Shown in pieces: positions 62,251 to 64,000 of a DNA stretch of 64,000 nucleotides. Each line of letters opens with the position of its first letter. Within the stretch, counting starts at the first letter, position 1. This stretch comes from Halomicronema sp. CCY15110 (GTDB lineage Bacteria > Cyanobacteriota > Cyanobacteriia > Phormidesmidales > Phormidesmidaceae), in the NCBI RefSeq assembly GCF_016888165.1, contig NZ_JACSWC010000425.1, forward strand, positions 16,012-80,011. The letters are read 5' to 3'. The notes under the pieces were generated by a model that was not told where the DNA came from, ran no database searches, and saw nothing but the letters and a program-made list of their open reading frames with translations. The position numbers and the translations under genes are program-made.

Positions 62251-62293
62251 GGCTATCGCTTCGATGTTGGGCACAGATTTCAGGAGCAATCCG

Positions 62294-62407
62294 ATGTCCG
62301 ACGAAACTATCCAGCAGACAGACCCTACCGAACCTGAGTTCGGGTTAAGCTTGATGACCAATCCGCCAGGGAATAAATTGCCCTGGCTCACAGCGAACGT
62401 CCGTTAA
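62294..62407 (+). CDS. 37-residue small protein
   Basis: ATG 62294 lies behind AGGAG with a 7-nt gap. The product is MSDETIQQTDPTEPEFGLSL plus 17 residues. Its stop overlaps the first palindrome of the repeat at 62399-62483. A good ribosome site and the leader (GGCTATCGCT at 62251) support expression. It could also be the truncated front of a longer gene cut by the repeat insertion. Confidence 0.4.
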   Translation: MSDETIQQTDPTEPEFGLSLMTNPPGNKLPWLTANVR

Positions 62408-62483
62408 AACGGACTCAATTCCCGAAGTCGCAGTCCGTTTCAACGGACTTGTGCCAGTCAGCCGTGGACTTTGAGTCCACGGC
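62399..62483. repeat. REP-like block of three palindromes
   Basis: GTCCGTTAAAACGGAC (62399-62414), AGTCCGTTTCAACGGACT (62432-62449) and GCCGTGGACT-TTG-AGTCCACGGC (62461-62483) are three hairpins in a row. This resembles the REP-like repeats found in many cyanobacterial genomes. It sits between the small gene and the DUF3560 remnant. Confidence 0.8.
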
Positions 62484-62489
62484 GGGATG

Positions 62490-62852
62490 CCAACGCCAGG
62501 GCTTTCTTATCCCGAACTGACGTTACCGAGCAAGGCACCGTGCAGGACGCCTTGGAGCAACGCCGGGAAGTCGTTGACGACAAGCGGGAGCAGCGTCGCG
62601 ATCGCTACGAAGAGTTAGCGGCAAAGCTCAGCTCATTCCGAGACGGCCTCTCACATGGGCCAGGCTATTCCCCTCGGCCAACCGATTCTTGTCGGCCACC
62701 ATTCCGAGAGGCGCGATCGCCACTATCGGAAGCGTATGCACGGGGAGCCGGGGAGAACGACTGGGGCCACCACGACCGCGACGGGCGGCCACCCATTGGT
62801 AAAAGTCAACCGCGATTCTCCGCGGGAGAGGCTGCGTCAACGCTGCCATTAA
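62490..62852 (+). pseudogene. DUF3560-type gene, frameshifted and truncated
   Basis: The first frame reads NARAFLSRTDVTEQGTVQDA and RREVVDDKREQRRDRYEELA. Near 62630 the coding sense passes to the next frame (AHSETASHMGQAIPLGQPIL, VGHHSERRDRHYRKRMHGE). The block IPLGQPILVGHHSERR is the DUF3560 signature. After RKRMHGE the sequence no longer looks native and the end carries the dispersed repeat at 62812-62843. The upstream part may have been cut by the REP block. Confidence 0.6.
62812..62843. repeat. short dispersed repeat, copy 2
   Basis: GCGATTCTCCGCGGGAGAGG followed by CTGCGTCAACGC. It is nearly identical to 63722-63753 and related to 3130-3168. Confidence 0.65.
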
Positions 62853-62878
62853 AAAAGCCCCTGCCAGACAGCAGAGGC
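62851..62878 (-). terminator. intrinsic terminator of the 62902-63285 gene
   Basis: On the minus strand GCCTCTGC / GCAGGGGC (one G-U) with a 6-nt loop, followed by six T's. Confidence 0.8.
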
Positions 62879-62901
62879 TCATTGATGATGTGGTGTGGAC
62901 A

Positions 62902-63285
62902 TCAAGGTTTGAAGCCCGAAATCGCGCCCAATACTTGCAGGTGCTCTAACCGCTTCCCAGCCGCTAAGGGGTTATCTAGTCCCATCGCCTTAGCCAGCTT
63001 ACCAACAGTCGTCACAGTGAAGACAGCGCCCTCTTGCAAAGACACCAAAATCTCATAGAGCTTCTGCTGACCTGGAGACAGGTTGAGGCAGTAGTTTATG
63101 TCAACGCTGATGTAGGAACAACCTTCCAGGACTGCGGATTCCGCATCAGCGGAATCACTATGAAACACCAGCTTCGGCATCCTAGCCTCTTCAATGTCTT
63201 CAGGCGTCAATTCCCAGCCGACATAACCGCTGTCATGCTCCAAATAGAGTTCCAGGTTTTCCAGGTTATTCGAGGTTGTGTACAT
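62902..63285 (-). CDS. hypothetical protein, possible winged-helix
   Basis: A 127-residue protein from ATG 63285 (MYTTSNNLENLELYLEHDSG), directly behind AGGAGGAGCT, a near-ideal ribosome site. The C-terminal half (LSPGQQKLYEILVSLQEGAV, FTVTTVGKLAKAMGLDNPLA) looks like a winged helix, suggesting DNA binding. It has a clear sigma70-type promoter with an adjacent inverted repeat (63303-63355), which would suit autoregulation. No named family. Confidence 0.7.
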   Translation of the reverse strand: MYTTSNNLENLELYLEHDSGYVGWELTPEDIEEARMPKLVFHSDSADAESAVLEGCSYISVDINYCLNLSPGQQKLYEILVSLQEGAVFTVTTVGKLAKAMGLDNPLAAGKRLEHLQVLGAISGFKP

Positions 63286-63302
63286 AGCTCCTCCTAGTGT
63301 GG

Positions 63303-63355
63303 GTGGGAGTACACCCATACTCCCACATTATACCGATGACTCAGAGATTAGCCAA
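63303..63355 (-). promoter_or_regulatory. sigma70-type promoter with operator palindrome
   Basis: On the minus strand: TTGGCT (63355-63350), 17 bp, TATAAT (63332-63327), then the inverted repeat GTGGGAGTA / TACTCCCAC (63326-63318 and 63311-63303), then the AGGAGG ribosome site. The palindrome sits at the transcription start, where a repressor would act. Confidence 0.8.
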
Positions 63356-63689
63356 ACGGCCACCAGCCACCGCTAGCCGACTGCTCATCGCGCTCATCAA
63401 TGGTGTCGTCATCCTCTTCAGGCTCTCTGTCCTCATCACGGTCAACGACATCATCGGTGCGATAACGCAGCTCGTCATGGTCACGCCGCTCCCATCGGCG
63501 CTCAGCATCATAGCGGCGGCTCTCTTGCTCATCATGGTCATTCCTCACGCCGTGATCGCGCATGATGCGATCCACGTCGTCCTCGCCATCAGCAGGAATG
63601 TCAAAAACGGCATGGTCGCCTCGGTCGTTACTAATCTCGCCAATCACACGATCGTCGTCTTCTTCCGGTCTTAACCAACCAAAAACCAT
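63348..63689 (-). CDS. acidic, Asp/Arg-rich low-complexity protein
   Basis: A 113-residue protein (MVFGWLRPEEDDDRVIGEIS) made mostly of Asp, Glu and Arg, ending SGGWWPFG. The short aromatic motifs at both ends (MVFGWL and WWPF) with a charged middle suggest a disordered protein with two docking ends. No family recognised. Its 3' end overlaps the -35 of the neighbouring promoter. Confidence 0.6.
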   Translation of the reverse strand: MVFGWLRPEEDDDRVIGEISNDRGDHAVFDIPADGEDDVDRIMRDHGVRNDHDEQESRRYDAERRWERRDHDELRYRTDDVVDRDEDREPEEDDDTIDERDEQSASGGWWPFG

Positions 63690-63721
63690 AGGAACACCTC
63701 AAAAAGTTGTTTTGCTTCGTA

Positions 63722-63753
63722 GCGATTCTCCAAAGGAGAGGCTGCGCCAACGC
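63722..63753. repeat. short dispersed repeat, copy 3
   Basis: GCGATTCTCCAAAGGAGAGG followed by CTGCGCCAACGC, located between two minus-strand genes. The TTCTCC/GGAGAG arms can form a hairpin. Confidence 0.65.
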
Positions 63754-63755
63754 GA

Positions 63756-64000
63756 TTACTTCTTTTGACGAGCGGCGGCGCGGGCCTTCCGTAGCTGGTA
63801 ATAGGCACTGTCTTCTTGCTCGGCCTCAATCTGGAACCGCATGACGCCCCGTTTGGCACCGGCGGCTTTCATCGCGGCGATTTCGGCCTGGTCGAATTCG
63901 TCCTCAACCTGTGACTGGGACTCAATGAGGGCTTGCAGTTCGGCTAATTGTTCATCGGCGGCAGTCTGTAACTTGCTGCCCTGGTCGCGGAGTAAGGCGA
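63756..64000 (-). CDS. coiled-coil protein, N-terminus beyond window
   Basis: Open frame entering from the right edge and ending at TAA 63758-63756. The visible ~80 residues are charged and helical (LQTAADEQLAELQALIESQS, QVEDEFDQAEIAAMKAAGAK) with a basic end (YYQLRKARAAARQKK). Likely a coiled-coil protein. Function cannot be judged from this part. Confidence 0.65.
   Translation of the reverse strand, partial: ALLRDQGSKLQTAADEQLAELQALIESQSQVEDEFDQAEIAAMKAAGAKRGVMRFQIEAEQEDSAYYQLRKARAAARQKK

Noticed and set aside
62471..63058. 195-codon plus-strand frame
   Set aside because: Only its front is DUF3560-like; the rest is out of frame with the true signature and then antisense to the gene at 62902-63285.
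1..64000. tRNA, rRNA, riboswitch or replication-initiator genes
   Set aside because: None recognised by eye; short RNAs could have been missed without a covariance search.

Overview
The window looks like cyanobacterial accessory DNA, most likely part of a large plasmid or a plasmid-like island. GCGATCGC (HIP1-type) palindromes are frequent on both strands. The protein families seen (NB-ARC/WD40 and caspase/WD40 giants, Uma2 nucleases, TerB-N proteins, ISMich2-like IS) are typical of filamentous cyanobacteria. A parA-parB locus with candidate parS sites, an ArdC-like protein, a strawberry-notch helicase fused to a methyltransferase and DGQHR/PAPS-reductase genes point to a plasmid replicon. 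No replication initiator, tRNA or rRNA gene was found.

Layout. 1-2831 (minus): three overlapping genes, EAD1-iSTAND-like protein, MoxR AAA+ ATPase and vWA protein (the last runs off the edge), resembling vWA-MoxR ternary conflict cassettes. 2982-9264: gene debris, then small poorly characterised genes, mostly with glycine-rich hydrophobic segments, plus an LRAT/NlpC-like protein. 9854-11946: HNH and PD-(D/E)XK nucleases. 12339-14802: a dead TerB-N-type gene carrying an ISMich2-like element with an 8-bp target duplication. 14851-15453: Uma2 protein.

15610-24698: a type I-G CRISPR-Cas locus: cas3, csx17 (cas8), csb1 (cas7), csb2 (cas5-6) and a 26-repeat array, without cas1, cas2 or cas4. Upstream of cas3 is a degenerate repeat-spacer-repeat unit (15610-15709). 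Its 35-nt pseudo-spacer matches the DNA just before the cas3 start. This looks like a CreR-type autoregulatory guide RNA and is the most interesting signal in the window.

24904-27194: DUF6788-like gene, parB, parA and two matching palindromes (candidate parS). 27325-36222 (plus): DndC-like PAPS-reductase-family protein, DGQHR (DndB-like) protein, small genes, a zinc-ribbon protein, an acidic protein, a RavA/ViaA-like MoxR-vWA pair and a WGR protein. 36414-43905: NB-ARC/WD40 protein, a tiny gene, an APH-like kinase and three GNAT genes. 43918-54524 (minus): caspase-STAND-WD40 protein, LGFP-repeat protein and caspase with a degenerate alpha/beta-hydrolase domain. 54785-64000: DpdA/TGT-like protein, MTase-helicase fusion, ArdC-like protein and small plasmid genes. 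Here genes are separated by strong intrinsic terminators, several followed by a recurring GGCTATCGCC...CTGACCT leader.

Taken together, most genes belong to defence, counter-defence or regulated cell-death families, with plasmid maintenance genes in the middle.
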